The notes beneath the pieces were generated by a model. It was not told where the DNA came from, searched no databases, and saw only the letters and a program-made list of their open reading frames with translations. 64,000 nt of DNA from Dendronalium phyllosphericum CENA369 (lineage in GTDB: Bacteria; Cyanobacteriota; Cyanobacteriia; Cyanobacteriales; Nostocaceae): positions 1-64,000 of the forward strand of contig NZ_JAECZA010000004.1 of the NCBI RefSeq assembly GCF_016056275.1, given 5' to 3'. Numbering within the stretch: the stretch's first letter is position 1; each line of letters begins with the position of its first letter. Below are positions 1 to 9,902 of the stretch, in pieces. Both the position numbers and the translations under genes were made by a program.

Positions 1-255
1 TAAATATACTTCATTCTTCCGCCACAAATGTTTACGAAAAAATATCCAAAACAGCGTCGCCCAAGGTATTACTGTATGAAAGAACCTCAACATTGTTCGA
101 TAACTACCACCCATTTCTGCCCACCGGGATATTCCCAACATTGTGATTCGCCCATTCATCGCTAACATGGCCTGTATTATCTGGTTCAACTGTCGCATCG
201 TTGTGGCGTTTATCTGCGGTAGAAGACATTGCAATAGTGATAAGATGTCGGGCAT
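1..255 (-). CDS. Transposase, N-terminal part cut by the left window edge
   Basis: Reading the minus strand from an ATG at 255-253 gives 85 uninterrupted codons that run off the window at base 1. The peptide begins MPDILSLLQCLLPQINATTM and continues with GRITMLGISRW, GGSYRTMLRFF and VIPWATLFWIFFRKHL. This resembles from memory the N-terminus of a DDE transposase common in Nostocales insertion sequences; the exact IS family was not checked. The catalytic domain lies outside the window, so whether the copy is intact cannot be judged. One IS end should lie between about 256 and 400, but no terminal inverted repeat could be recognised without the partner end. Confidence 0.72.
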   Translation of the reverse strand, partial: MPDILSLLQCLLPQINATTMRQLNQIIQAMLAMNGRITMLGISRWAEMGGSYRTMLRFFHTVIPWATLFWIFFRKHLWRKNEVYL

Positions 256-424
256 GGGCGGCTAGTAGTTTCTGAGTTGTCGTTGTGAGAGACAATAACT
301 CTACTACGAAACGCCCTACCTCTTCATGCTCTTATTTTGGCAACGGTATTGATCGTGTACGCCTTTTCTCTCCCTACTGCATAGAAATATAGCAATCCTA
401 TTTGATTTGTGAAGAAGAACAGAC

Positions 425-700
425 ACATATCTTGTACCAAGCGACTGAAGTCGCGGCTACACGAGACTTTACCCGCCTGCGCGGGTTCCAAACCCTTGAT
501 TCTATGTTAGTCCGCGTAGGCGGTGAGTCCAGCGCTGCAAAGAGAAGTGCCGTGCGGGGGTTCCCCCCCGTTGAGGCGACTTCGGGGAGGGTTTCCTTCC
601 ACAGGCGGCTGGCGTTAGCGACGTTCGCGTAAGCGTCTCCCCTTGGGAGAAGGAGCTTCACCCGGAGGGACTTCGTTTGTATAGCCGCGAATTCCATGAG
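425..700. repeat. Cluster of GC-rich dispersed intergenic repeats
   Basis: This spacer block is a mosaic of elements typical of Nostocales intergenic DNA. It has a motif reading GAAGTCGCGGCTACACGAG near 448, a small inverted repeat ACCCGC/GCGGGT near 471-485, a GTCCGCGTAGGCGG unit near 511-524, and from about 545 a long unit with GGGGGTTCCCCCC that resembles the copies near 1205 and 62730. ORFs cross it on both strands but have no recognisable product and follow the repeat sequence. The flanks at 256-424 and 701-797 show nothing clear. Confidence 0.6.
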
Positions 701-797
701 CTGGGGCTAGGTGCAAGATGTGAACAGACAAGGGAGAGGTTTTTCACAACTCATTTAAGACTGCTATATTCTGTGGATGGAAAAGCAGGCGTATGCT

Positions 798-1166
798 TCA
801 AAATCCCGGCTTAGTTCTAGTCACTTCAATGCTGATTTTGCCGCCAAAATCTGGGATAGGTGCAGCGGGTTTACTAACGGTAAGTTGGACTTGTGTGACA
901 AGATCGCACTCTTGGAGGATAGAATCTGCGATCGTACCTACTAACCGTTCCAGTAGAGAAAACTTGGATGTTTTAACCAGATTTTGTATTAAGCTAATGA
1001 CGCTGCGATAATCTAAAGTATCTTCAATCGCGTCAGTCTTGGCAGCTGTGGAGATATCCAACCATAACTTCACATCTACCTCAAACCATTGTCCTAGTAC
1101 CTGTTCTTCTGCCAGATAACCAGTATAGCCATAGCAGCGAATTCCCGTTAAATGAATGCAATCCAT
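798..1166 (-). CDS. folB: Dihydroneopterin aldolase
   Basis: FolB converts 7,8-dihydroneopterin to 6-hydroxymethyl-dihydropterin plus glycolaldehyde in the cytosolic folate pathway, working as an oligomer of a small T-fold domain. The 122-aa product has the usual family length. It starts MDCIHLTGIRCYGYTGYLAEE, where the glutamates after GYLA sit at the substrate-binding position. It keeps DYRSVISLI, SLLERLVGTIAD with the pterin-anchoring glutamate, and SKPAAPIP with the catalytic lysine near the C-terminus. It stands alone on this strand, divergent from menD across a repeat-bearing spacer. No other folate gene is present in the window. Confidence 0.93.
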   Translation of the reverse strand: MDCIHLTGIRCYGYTGYLAEEQVLGQWFEVDVKLWLDISTAAKTDAIEDTLDYRSVISLIQNLVKTSKFSLLERLVGTIADSILQECDLVTQVQLTVSKPAAPIPDFGGKISIEVTRTKPGF

Positions 1167-1203
1167 AAAAGTTTGAGAGCAAATTTTGTAGCGAAAAGTT
1201 GCA

Positions 1204-1262
1204 AGGAGGAGCCACTACGTTGCGCGGGTTAAGAGCGTTGAAGCAAGTGGCGTTGGTTTCCC
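1204..1262. repeat. Dispersed repeat copy (GAGCCACT...GAAGCAAGTGGCG family)
   Basis: The spacer between folB and menD holds GGAGCCACTACGTTGCGCGGG, then GAAGCAAGTGGCGT and TTTCCCTCC. A close copy lies at about 62731-62795 and related versions at about 543-605 and 36850-36905. Such sequences are common repeats of Nostoc genomes. No function is assigned. Confidence 0.6.
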
Positions 1263-1339
1263 TCCTTAGCAAACTTTTCAAAACGGATTTTAAATCGATC
1301 TCTATACAAAATCTAAAATTTAAGATTATCTGAATAGCT

Positions 1340-3172
1340 ATGCTTGATTTGATGCCAATCGCCTTTAGGAATGTTAATCAACTTTGGGCTTATATCTTGA
1401 CGGAAACGCTAAAAACTTTGGGATTGCGTTGTGTCGTAATTTGTCCTGGTTCCCGTTCCACACCCCTAACAGTCGCCTTTGCCCAACAAGTACCTGATAT
1501 TGAAGCCATTTCCATTCTCGACGAACGCTCCGCCGCCTTTTTTGCCTTGGGGAGAGCCAAAGCTACAGGATGTCCGGTGGCGATAGTTTGCACCTCTGGA
1601 ACCGCTGGAGCAAACTTTTACCCAGCGCTGATTGAAGCTAAAGAAAGTCGCGTACCACTTTTAATATTAACCACCGATAGACCACAAGAATTGCGAGATT
1701 GCCACTCTGGGCAAACAATAGATCAGTGGAAATTATATGGTAACTATCCAAACTGGCAAGCAGAGTTAGCTTTACCTTCCCCAGATATGGGAATGCTAGC
1801 GTATTTGCGACAAACGGTAATTCACAGTTGGGAAAGAACACAAACTCCCACAAAAGGGCCAGTACATCTAAATATTCCCTTTCGTGACCCTCTCGCACCT
1901 GTTCCTGATGGCACAGACTTGAGTTATTTCCAGTCACAGTTCCATTTACAAGACTTCTTTGCAGGAATAAACAGCAATTCTCTAATCTCCACTCTTGTGC
2001 AGACGCGATTAATCGCCTCTTTACTTCCCACTTTCCAAGAATGGCAAAAATGCGATCGCGGTATCATCATTGCTGGTGTTGCTCAACCACAGCAGCCGCA
2101 AGAATATTGTAGAGCGATCGCCCGACTTTCCCAAACTCTTAAATGGCCCGTGCTGGCAGAGGGACTTTCGCCAGTGAGAAATTATGCCGACCTTAATCCT
2201 TATTTAATTTCCACTTATGACCTAATTTTGCGTAATCAGCAATTAGCGAAACAGCTAGCGCCTGAAATGGTAATTCAGGTGGGTGAAATGCCTACGAGTA
2301 AAGAACTGCGTAGCTGGATAGATGCAACCCAACCCCGACGCTGGGTAATTGACCCCAGCGACCAAAACCTCGACCCTTTGCACGGGCGGACGACGCATTT
2401 ACGAGTTGCGGTGGAACAGTTAGCAGAGGAGCAGGGGAGCAGGGGAGCAGGAGAGCAGGAGAGCAGGGGAGCAGGGGAGCAGGGGAGAATTAATTCATTG
2501 GCTGATGAGTACCTAAAATTTTGGTGTACTGCTGAAGCTCAAGTTAGAAAAGCTGTTGACCAAACTATGGACACAATGGAGGAGTTATTTGAAGGCAAAG
2601 CCGCGTGGTTACTTTCCCAGACTCTACCGCCAGGAACGCCGCTGTTTATTGCCAATAGTATGCCTGTGCGGGATGTGGAATTTTTTTGGCAACCGAATAA
2701 TTTAGGGGTGCGATCGCATTTTAACCGTGGTGCAAATGGCATCGATGGTACGTTATCCACAGCTTTAGGAATTGCCCATCGCCAGCAAAGTAGTGTGATG
2801 TTAACGGGTGATTTAGCTTTACTGCATGACACCAATGGTTTTTTAATCAGAAATAAATTTGTCGGACATTTGACAATTTTGTTAATCAACAACAATGGCG
2901 GTGGAATTTTTGAGATGTTACCCATTGCGAAATTCGACCCACCATTTGAAGAATTTTTTGGTACTCCCCAGGATATTGATTTCGCCCAGTTATGCGCTAC
3001 TTACAATGTGCAGCATGAATTGATTACTTCTTGGGAACAGTTGCAGCAAAAATTAAACCCACTTCCAACTATGGGGATTCGGGTTTTGGAGTTGCGGACA
3101 AATCGCAAAGCTGATGCCAAGTGGCGACAGGATAATTTGCGTCAGTTTGCGCCGATCGAGCTTCTGAGATAG
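1340..3172 (+). CDS. menD: SEPHCHC synthase MenD (phylloquinone pathway)
   Basis: MenD is a thiamine diphosphate enzyme that joins 2-oxoglutarate (as succinic semialdehyde) to isochorismate early in phylloquinone synthesis. At 610 aa it is somewhat long for the family. N-terminal motifs are VICPGSRSTPL and CTSGTAGANFYPA; the C-terminal cofactor half has SMPVRDVEFFW, RGANGIDGTLSTALG, TGDLALLHDTNGF and NNGGGIFEMLPI. An ATG at 1352 is an alternative start. Two insertions inside the gene derive from repeats that elsewhere are intergenic: residues about 218-228 match the palindromic GACGCGATTAATCGC element, and residues about 364-382 come from seven copies of an 8-bp unit. Both lie between conserved blocks, so the enzyme probably tolerates them. 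menB lies 1 kb downstream on the same strand. Confidence 0.95.
   Translation: MLDLMPIAFRNVNQLWAYILTETLKTLGLRCVVICPGSRSTPLTVAFAQQVPDIEAISILDERSAAFFALGRAKATGCPVAIVCTSGTAGANFYPALIEAKESRVPLLILTTDRPQELRDCHSGQTIDQWKLYGNYPNWQAELALPSPDMGMLAYLRQTVIHSWERTQTPTKGPVHLNIPFRDPLAPVPDGTDLSYFQSQFHLQDFFAGINSNSLISTLVQTRLIASLLPTFQEWQKCDRGIIIAGVAQPQQPQEYCRAIARLSQTLKWPVLAEGLSPVRNYADLNPYLISTYDLILRNQQLAKQLAPEMVIQVGEMPTSKELRSWIDATQPRRWVIDPSDQNLDPLHGRTTHLRVAVEQLAEEQGSRGAGEQESRGAGEQGRINSLADEYLKFWCTAEAQVRKAVDQTMDTMEELFEGKAAWLLSQTLPPGTPLFIANSMPVRDVEFFWQPNNLGVRSHFNRGANGIDGTLSTALGIAHRQQSSVMLTGDLALLHDTNGFLIRNKFVGHLTILLINNNGGGIFEMLPIAKFDPPFEEFFGTPQDIDFAQLCATYNVQHELITSWEQLQQKLNPLPTMGIRVLELRTNRKADAKWRQDNLRQFAPIELLR
1991..2023 (+). 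repeat. Palindromic dispersed repeat inside menD
   Basis: ACTCTTGTGCAGACGCGATT followed by AATCGCCTCTTTAC differs by only a few bases from the intergenic repeat at 20404-20437, 43816-43849 and 50775-50804. Here it is read in frame and encodes LVQTRLIASLL. The core GACGCGATTAATCGCGTC is a perfect 18-bp palindrome in the intergenic copies; the menD copy has one change in it. Confidence 0.8.
2429..2484 (+). repeat. Seven-copy 8-bp microsatellite inside menD
   Basis: Seven consecutive units of GAGCAGGG (two read GAGCAGGA) lie inside the menD coding sequence and encode a Gly/Glu/Gln/Ser/Arg-rich linker. Because the unit is 8 bp, gain or loss of a single unit shifts the reading frame. Similar GGGGAGCAG tracts are common in Nostocales spacers. 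Confidence 0.85.
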
Positions 3173-3193
3173 AGGTAGGATGAGCGAGCTCTC

Positions 3194-4060
3194 TCAACCA
3201 GTAGCTTGATTTTGTAACCACTGTTCTAAGTCCGCGATCGCACTAAAATCCAATAACGCCTCACCTAATGCTTCTAACTGTTCTAGGGACAACGCCTGAA
3301 TCTGGGACAGCAGCACATCGGGAATTGCGCCTACTCGTCTATTTAACAGTCGCAGAACGAGCGATCGCGCTTCTTGTTCTCGTCCTTCTTCGCGTCCTTC
3401 TTCGCGTCCTTCTTCACGTCCTTCTTCCTTTGCTTCGCGGAAAGCCCGTGGTTCTTCCAAATTCAGTCCTAACATTGCTTCAATCTCCTCTCGACTCAGA
3501 GTAGAAAACTTGTAGACAATAATCGTCGTCACTAACTCAATTATCGCTTGCTCTGATTGTTGCCGTGCTTGTTCTAACAAAAACCGAGCTGATTCCACTG
3601 CTTCTGTTTCCGGAATCCTAGTCAGCAACATCAACCCCAATCCCAAAGGTTGTTGTCGTAAATCTCCCAACTCATCCAGATAAACCCGCTGGACTTGACC
3701 ACTTTCTAACAAAGCGCGGTGAATAGTTGAGTTAGAGGGTTCCAACTTCCGAGAGTCAAAAATTATTACACCAAACCAGTCATCATAACGGATAGAGTGG
3801 CGATAGAGAAATAAAAATAATTCGCTAAAGAAGCGGTGATACAAATCTTCGTCCTTTTGAAACTGCACCTCAGCAAAGAAGACCACTTGGGATGCGTTAG
3901 CAGGAGGTAGAAATACTCCATCAATCCGGAACGCTGTTTCTTTGACCTCAACTGATTCAAACTGGTAGCCAGCAGCTTCTAAGGGTGGTTGGTCTACCAA
4001 TTCAAACAGTAATTCTGGAAATTGCTTGAACAATTTGTAGAAGATGGAGTCGCGTCGCAT
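3194..4060 (-). CDS. DUF2887/Rpn-type PD-(D/E)XK nuclease-like protein
   Basis: This 288-aa product begins MRRDSIFYKLFKQFPELLFE, the usual opening of a large cyanobacterial family related to Rpn recombination-promoting nucleases. The nuclease-like core is visible as FRIDGVFLPP followed by FFAEVQFQKD and the helix RFFSELFLFLYR; the D and E-x-Q residues are the expected PD-(D/E)XK positions. After about residue 205 there is an (EEGR)4 stretch encoded by a near-perfect 12-nt tandem repeat at 3381-3428, and then a helical tail. Family members are multicopy and often vary in repeat number. It sits on the opposite strand between menD and menB, convergent with menD with 21 nt between the stops. Its cellular role is not established. 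Confidence 0.8.
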   Translation of the reverse strand: MRRDSIFYKLFKQFPELLFELVDQPPLEAAGYQFESVEVKETAFRIDGVFLPPANASQVVFFAEVQFQKDEDLYHRFFSELFLFLYRHSIRYDDWFGVIIFDSRKLEPSNSTIHRALLESGQVQRVYLDELGDLRQQPLGLGLMLLTRIPETEAVESARFLLEQARQQSEQAIIELVTTIIVYKFSTLSREEIEAMLGLNLEEPRAFREAKEEGREEGREEGREEGREQEARSLVLRLLNRRVGAIPDVLLSQIQALSLEQLEALGEALLDFSAIADLEQWLQNQATG

Positions 4061-4173
4061 TGTGGTTGCTAGTCAATTACCAGCCTGATTGTAAAGGTTT
4101 GAGACATTAATCTTAGCGATCGCTTGTCCCTTACGCGCTAAAATTCTCAAGCACAATAGCGCACTTCATTTCT

Positions 4174-5007
4174 ATGGAAATTAACTGGCAAACCGCCAAA
4201 ACCTACGAAGACATCCTGTATCACAAAACCGATGGCATTGCTAAAATCACCATCAATCGCCCCCAGAAACGCAATGCCTTTCGTCCCAAAACTGTCTTTG
4301 AACTGTATGATGCTTTCTGTGATGCTCGTGAAGATACTAGCATCGGCGTAGTCCTATTTACTGGTGCTGGACCGCACACAGATGGTAAATATGCCTTCTG
4401 TGCTGGTGGCGATCAAAGCGTGCGGGGACATGGGGGTTATGTTGACGATGCTGGCATTCCCCGCTTGAACGTGCTGGATTTGCAACGCTTGATTCGTTCT
4501 ATGCCAAAAGTAGTAATTGCTTTGGTAGCCGGTTATGCGATCGGTGGTGGACACGTTCTACACTTAATTTGTGACCTCACCATTGCTGCTGATAACGCCA
4601 TTTTCGGACAAAGCGGCCCGAAAGTTGGTAGTTTTGATGCTGGTTTTGGAGCAAGCTACCTCGCCCGTATTGTAGGACAAAAAAAGGCGCGAGAAATTTG
4701 GTTCCTTTGCCGTCAATATAATGCCCAGGAAGCCCAAGAAATGGGCTTAGTTAATTGCGTTGTTCCTGTAGAAAAATTAGAACCAGAAGGCATTCAATGG
4801 GCGCAAGAAATTTTAGAAAAAAGTCCGATCGCTATTCGTTGTCTAAAGGCAGCATTCAATGCTGATTGTGATGGACAAGCTGGTTTACAAGAACTTGCCG
4901 GAAATGCCACCCTACTGTACTACATGACAGAAGAAGGAGCAGAGGGAAAACAAGCCTTTCTCGAAAAGCGTCCACCGAATTTTCGCAATTTCCCCTGGCT
5001 TCCTTAA
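4174..5007 (+). CDS. menB: 1,4-dihydroxy-2-naphthoyl-CoA synthase MenB
   Basis: MenB is a crotonase-fold enzyme that closes the second ring of the naphthoquinone by a Dieckmann-type condensation of o-succinylbenzoyl-CoA. The 277-aa product has [14 protein letters not shown], the oxyanion and CoA-binding stretch [11 protein letters not shown], and the diagnostic blocks [14 protein letters not shown] and [19 protein letters not shown]. The glutamine and glycine in FGQSGP fit the bicarbonate-dependent MenB type. The end [12 protein letters not shown] is the usual C-terminus. A strong terminator follows 8 nt after the stop, so transcription appears to finish here. Together with menD it supplies the photosystem I quinone. 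Confidence 0.96.
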   Translation: MEINWQTAKTYEDILYHKTDGIAKITINRPQKRNAFRPKTVFELYDAFCDAREDTSIGVVLFTGAGPHTDGKYAFCAGGDQSVRGHGGYVDDAGIPRLNVLDLQRLIRSMPKVVIALVAGYAIGGGHVLHLICDLTIAADNAIFGQSGPKVGSFDAGFGASYLARIVGQKKAREIWFLCRQYNAQEAQEMGLVNCVVPVEKLEPEGIQWAQEILEKSPIAIRCLKAAFNADCDGQAGLQELAGNATLLYYMTEEGAEGKQAFLEKRPPNFRNFPWLP

Positions 5008-5015
5008 AAATTGCC

Positions 5016-5047
5016 AAAATCGCACCTTATTTTAAGGTGCGATTTTT
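5016..5047 (+). terminator. Intrinsic terminator of menB
   Basis: AAAATCGCACCTTA and TAAGGTGCGATTTT form a perfect 14-bp stem around a 3-nt loop and run into a T-tract. It starts 8 nt after the menB stop. Confidence 0.88.
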
Positions 5048-5140
5048 CAAGCAAGAAGTGAAATTTTACAGCACTAGAAATCTTAAAGATAAATCTTAAT
5101 ATTAAGCAGACTACAAACTGAGTCTAGTAATAAAGTTTGA

Positions 5141-5458
5141 CTAAATTCGTACTGCCTTAGCCTCAGCCTCTGGTAAGGAACAGCTAGCCATTTCCTCCAC
5201 AGGGACAAGAACCACATTATCTACAACATTAGAAGCCATAGAGTGAGTCGAAGCTAACACTTTTGTTGCATTTGGTAAACTCCAAACACCTTCCAAAGTT
5301 TCCCAAGAAGGTGCAAAAGGTGGAAGTGCCAAAGAACAAGCTTTCCAACTTGCTTGAACTGGCGCTCCCAACTGCTGACACATTCCCCCACGACGACCCT
5401 CTGGCTTGTAATGACGACAATATCGACAGGCAGATGTCAAGAATTTATTGGATTTCAT
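5141..5458 (-). CDS. Small cysteine-rich cyanobacterial protein
   Basis: The 105-aa product starts MKSNKFLTSACRYCRHYKPE and has cysteines spaced as CRYC, then GGMCQQL, then KACSLALPPFAPSWE within the first 50 residues. This suggests a metal site or redox cluster at the N-terminus. The C-terminal half is acidic and low in complexity and probably disordered. No catalytic family was recognised. It is convergent with menB. The Cys pattern and continuous frame favour a real gene over the overlapping ORFs on the other strand. Confidence 0.65.
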   Translation of the reverse strand: MKSNKFLTSACRYCRHYKPEGRRGGMCQQLGAPVQASWKACSLALPPFAPSWETLEGVWSLPNATKVLASTHSMASNVVDNVVLVPVEEMASCSLPEAEAKAVRI

Positions 5459-6665
5459 TTTAGTTCATCTTTAGTGCCGTTGATGGCTGAGTTGCATCCT
5501 TATATTTTGCTTCTAGATATAAATACGGAGTATAGCCAAAAGTCTTTATTTACTCTATGTTTCAGCGATCCCAATGAAAAAATAAACTTTAGGAAGTTTT
5601 TAGATTCTTGTTATATTTTTAAACGATTACTCAAGTGAATACACACCAATTTTCTGCTAAAACTAATTGGGGATCAAAGTTAAAACTATGATTTTAAATT
5701 TAAATAAAACTTTTACATCATCCCTAAGACGTAATTTAGTAATGATATTTGTAATAAATTCCTATCGGTCATTTGGCTAGGCTGGCATAATTTAATATAA
5801 AATTTTTTGCTTGTTCCAAAATGAGAACTTTTGTATTACTAAGCTGTAAGTTGGTTTAGAATTTATCTTATTGAACTAAGAAGTACTAATATTGTTTTGC
5901 TAATAACTGGATAAAAACTAAATATTTTATCTTACCTATATTGTGATACTTGATTTTGGTCATAAAGCCACATGTCAGAGGTTATTTAAAGTAAAAATAA
6001 AATTCCTGTAGGGTATATTAAGCACATATTTTGATGTGATTTGTCATAAAAAAACACGATTAAAGCACTTAATGCACTGTCAGTAACATCATGCGCTATG
6101 GCTTTAGCTTAACGCAACAGCAATGAAGCGGGAGTAATATCCACGCCACTTTTTCCCTTCTTACTTAAGATTTACTTCATAAGTGGTCTGTCAAACTTTT
6201 TTTAGATGAGGTATCTGAAAAAACTTATTACACCTTTAAGACTTAAAGTCCTTCCCAACACTTTCTAACTTTTTACTCAGAATCCGTACTTACATCCATA
6301 TTTCTTAATAATTGTCAAAGTACGACCTTTAAAGGGTTTTAAAATTCATCTTGAATATGAAATTGGTAACAATCTCTCTACTTTTGTTGCTAAAAAATTC
6401 ATTTTGTTGAGAATTGTATAGATAGACATAAGTGGTTGACTTTCCATCCAAAATTATTGTTTCAAGTGTCAAAATAATTTGGGTAAATCTAAATAGTACC
6501 CAAGCACAATTTAGATTTACCTTCTTATGAGAGCCTAAATAAGTCAAGTAAGTAAATGACCCCACTCAAAGCGATCGCAACCTCGTTTGAGAAGTCATTC
6601 ATTGGGATAAGTATGGGGTCATAATTTCATAGACAGGTCAAAGAATCTCTAGCACCCAGTTGCTT
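5459..6665. other. Long AT-rich spacer without a convincing gene
   Basis: No ORF here has recognisable content; a 78-aa ORF at 6329-6565 has skewed composition and no motif. Near the histidine kinase end there are nested inverted repeats: ATGACCCCA at 6556-6564 pairs with TGGGGTCAT at 6614-6622, and CTCAAA/TTTGAG lie inside it. This could be a terminator or structured RNA for the kinase transcript arriving on the minus strand, but no T-run makes that clear. Confidence 0.4.
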
Positions 6666-9600
6666 TTAATTACCGCTGGGAATTTCAATTAAAAATTCCG
6701 TTCCCTGTCCTGGTTTAGAGGAACATTTAATCTGACCGTGATGTTTTTCAACCACTATTTGATAGCTGATAGACAATCCCAAGCCCGTACCTTTACCTGG
6801 CGATTTGGTGGTAAAAAATGGGTCAAAAATGTGCGATCGCACCTCTTCTGGAATACCAAGACCATTATCAGCTATTCTAATTACAATTTGCTTATTAATA
6901 AATTGCGTATTAATCCAAATAGTTAAGGGCACTTTGGGGCTAATTGTTGATGGTTTTAAATGCTTTTGATGTATAGTTTTAAACTTATCCTCTAATGCAT
7001 CAACACTATTACTCAGGAGATTCATAAACACCTGATTTAATTGAGCGGGGTAGCATTCTATTAAAGGAACATCACCATATTCTTTCACAATCTCAATAGC
7101 TGGACGTTCATTATTATTTTTAAGCCTATGCCCTAAAATCAGTAAAGTACTGTCTAAACCCTCATGAATATCTACTGGTTTCAATTCAGCTTCATCTGTA
7201 CGAGAGAAATTTCGCAGTGATAGCACAATCTGGCTAATTCGCTCCGTTCCAATCTTCATCGAATCAAGCGTTTTAGGTAAATCTTCAAGGATAAAATTTA
7301 AATCAGTCTTATCTATTTGTTTTTTAATATCTGGAAATAGAGAATCATTTTGACGGTAAATGTTGATAACGTTTAGCAGTTCTTTAATATATTCATTTAA
7401 ATGTACGAGATTGCCAAAAATAAAACTGACAGGATTATTGATTTCATGAGCAACTCCTGCAAGTAGTTGCCCTAAACCTGCCATTTTTTCACCTTGAATT
7501 AATCGGGTTTGAGTTTGTTTTAATTCTTGCAATGCTTGAGTTAATTCTAGAGTTTGGCGTTTGGTTTGTTCGAGTAATTCTGCTTGCTGAATAGCAATTC
7601 CTAACTGCACCCCTACTTGTGCTAGTAGATTAATTTCTTCATCTTTCCAATAGCGCGGTTGCGAATTTTGATAAGCAACTAATAATCCCCATAATGTCTC
7701 GCCTTGCCGAATCGGAACAAAAGTTTCATTGCGTGGCAATTTATCATCTTCGTCTGGGTGCTCAAAAGTTTCTATAATCATTGGTTGGGCTTGTGCAACA
7801 GCTTTCCAACCATCTTTAAATGAATCTGCTACAAATTTACCACTCCAATCAGAGTTAAAGCGGTAGATTGCAACTCGCTCAACTTCAAGCAGCTCTCGAA
7901 CAGCTTGGGTAGTCGTTCTAAAAATAGTTTTAACATCTAGCGACTGACGAATTTTATCAATAGTTGCAGCTAGAAGTTCTTGTCGTTCCATTGCTTTCTC
8001 ACGTTCGGTAGCTTCTGCTAACTGGACAGCCTGCATTTGAAATTGTTTTAAATAAGAATCCTGTCTTAATGCAACTCCTAGTTGCTCGGCTATTTGACTG
8101 GCAAATTCAATTTCAGAAGATTGCCAGTAACGAGGAGCATCGCATTGGTGAATACACAGCAATCCCCAAAGTTCGCCCTTTTTTAACAAGGGTGCAACCA
8201 TATTTGCACGTACTTGAAATCTTTCTAGTATTTGAACGTAGCAGGCTTGAAACTTTTCTTGATAAATGTCAGCGATCGCATTGACTCGGCCTTGGGCGTA
8301 AAGTGGTGCAAAATGTTCGCTAAAACAGTGGTCATAAACTTTTTCTGCTCTTGCTGAAGTCCAACTAAGAGCTACATCTTCGTAAATAAATTCTCCTTCC
8401 CAGTCTTTTTGCGGGTTAAAACGAAAAATTCCCACTCTGTCTGCTTGCAACATTTGTCGCACTTCGGTGACAGTAGTTTGAAAGATTGTGTCTAAATCTA
8501 AGGATTCCCGAATGCGAGTAATGACGCTAGTTAATGTTTTTTGTTGCTCTGCTTGGTACTGTGCTTTTGTTAATAATTCATGATGCCGTAGTACTACACC
8601 TATTTGTGTGCCGATTTTACTGAGTGATTCAACTTCATAAGATTGCCACTGTCTAGGTGACGAATTTTGGTAAGCAGCGATGACTCCCCAAAGTTTGTCT
8701 CCCTGAAGAATAGGAGCAGTTGCAAAAGCTTTTGCTTGGAATTGTTCCAACAGGTTTATATGGCAGTCTTTTAACCCAGCTTGATAGATGTCATTGGCTA
8801 TAAATGTCTCGTTATTTACGTAGCGTCCCCCTTGGGTTTGTTGCAAATAAGTATCAGCGATCGCATTTTGAACGCTAACTAAGGGAGTCCAGCCTTCGGT
8901 AAACGATTCGGCAACAAAGCTACCACTCCAATCAGCATTGAAACGAAAGATCGCAACTCTATCTGCTTGCAGCAATTTGAGTATTTCTTCAGTTATGGTT
9001 TTAAATATAGTGTCAATGTCAAGAGGCGAACGAATTCTATCAACAAGCCGATCGATGACTCGATCGCGCTGAACTGCTTGAGCCAATTGTGCGGCTTGTA
9101 ATTGCACTTCATGAAGATGCTTGGCTTGTTGAATGGCAACTGTTAAATGGTTAGCAATTTGACGAATAAATTCAATTTCTGATTCTTTCCAGTGCCGAGG
9201 TTCGCTACACTGATGAATGCAAATCAATCCCCACAGTTCTTTCTCCCTTAATAGAGGGACAATGAGGTTGGCGCGTACTTGAAATTGACTTAAAATTGCC
9301 ACATGACAATCGCTTAATCCAGCTTCATAAATATCAGCAACCGCTTGTACCCGACCTTGTTGGTAATGAACAGCAAATTGCTCTCCAAAACAGCGATCGC
9401 GGACTTTAACTGCCATAGCCGAAATCCAACCAGATGCAACATCTTCAGAAATAAATTCTCCTTCCCAGTTTTTTCCCATATCAAACTGAAAGACTGCTAC
9501 ACGATTAGCATTGAGCAACTGACGCACTTCGATAACGGTAGTTTGAAAAATTGTCTCTAAGTCAAGAGACTCCCGAATTCGTGCAATCACACTTGCTAAA

Positions 9601-9719
9601 GCTTTTTGTTGCTCTAGTTGCTCTTGAAGTTGAACGTCTGACAGTAAAAGTGAATTTTCTGCAAAGTTTGAATTGAGTTCCATTGCTTTGAATTTTGGTT
9701 TTTTATAAATATTTGTCAT
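6666..9719 (-). CDS. Four-GAF hybrid-less sensor histidine kinase, probable cyanobacteriochrome
   Basis: The product (about 1017 aa from the ATG at 9719; TTG 9767 and ATG 9683 are alternatives) has four GAF domains, a coiled linker and a histidine kinase core. The kinase has the H-box [12 protein letters not shown] with His about 758, the N-box [12 protein letters not shown], and ATP-lid motifs ADNGLGIP and GTGLGLSIS. No membrane segment is visible, so it should be cytosolic. GAF1, GAF2 and GAF3 carry Cys-His, Cys-His and Cys-Tyr (about Cys138, Cys319, Cys493), each just before an [IL]L-x-x-FQ-x-[RK]A block, which is where bilin-binding GAFs hold the chromophore cysteine. GAF2, with [20 protein letters not shown], looks most like a real cyanobacteriochrome. 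GAF4 lacks that segment. No response regulator is adjacent, so the partner is unknown. Confidence 0.88.
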   Translation of the reverse strand: MTNIYKKPKFKAMELNSNFAENSLLLSDVQLQEQLEQQKALASVIARIRESLDLETIFQTTVIEVRQLLNANRVAVFQFDMGKNWEGEFISEDVASGWISAMAVKVRDRCFGEQFAVHYQQGRVQAVADIYEAGLSDCHVAILSQFQVRANLIVPLLREKELWGLICIHQCSEPRHWKESEIEFIRQIANHLTVAIQQAKHLHEVQLQAAQLAQAVQRDRVIDRLVDRIRSPLDIDTIFKTITEEILKLLQADRVAIFRFNADWSGSFVAESFTEGWTPLVSVQNAIADTYLQQTQGGRYVNNETFIANDIYQAGLKDCHINLLEQFQAKAFATAPILQGDKLWGVIAAYQNSSPRQWQSYEVESLSKIGTQIGVVLRHHELLTKAQYQAEQQKTLTSVITRIRESLDLDTIFQTTVTEVRQMLQADRVGIFRFNPQKDWEGEFIYEDVALSWTSARAEKVYDHCFSEHFAPLYAQGRVNAIADIYQEKFQACYVQILERFQVRANMVAPLLKKGELWGLLCIHQCDAPRYWQSSEIEFASQIAEQLGVALRQDSYLKQFQMQAVQLAEATEREKAMERQELLAATIDKIRQSLDVKTIFRTTTQAVRELLEVERVAIYRFNSDWSGKFVADSFKDGWKAVAQAQPMIIETFEHPDEDDKLPRNETFVPIRQGETLWGLLVAYQNSQPRYWKDEEINLLAQVGVQLGIAIQQAELLEQTKRQTLELTQALQELKQTQTRLIQGEKMAGLGQLLAGVAHEINNPVSFIFGNLVHLNEYIKELLNVINIYRQNDSLFPDIKKQIDKTDLNFILEDLPKTLDSMKIGTERISQIVLSLRNFSRTDEAELKPVDIHEGLDSTLLILGHRLKNNNERPAIEIVKEYGDVPLIECYPAQLNQVFMNLLSNSVDALEDKFKTIHQKHLKPSTISPKVPLTIWINTQFINKQIVIRIADNGLGIPEEVRSHIFDPFFTTKSPGKGTGLGLSISYQIVVEKHHGQIKCSSKPGQGTEFLIEIPSGN

Positions 9720-9902
9720 GCCAAACTTCTTTGGTTGAATAGCATTAAAACTATGACAAACTTCCAATTATTAGAATGTCTAACTATTTCCGAGAAGATG
9801 GTTATTGTTATAGTTCCCCTTTTCGAGGCATCTTTGTAAGAGCCAAAAAATAATTCTGTCTTGAAAAAACAATACAAACATGTCGTGGCGCGTCTATACA
9901 AA

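Noticed and set aside
104-295. 63-aa minus-strand ORF
   Set aside because: It overlaps the transposase frame that starts at 255 and has no recognisable content; it is a shadow.
398-697. ORFs on both strands across GC-rich sequence
   Set aside because: The translations follow the dispersed repeat cluster and show no protein family.
6329-6565. 78-aa ORF in AT-rich spacer
   Set aside because: Composition follows the AT-rich background and no family is seen.
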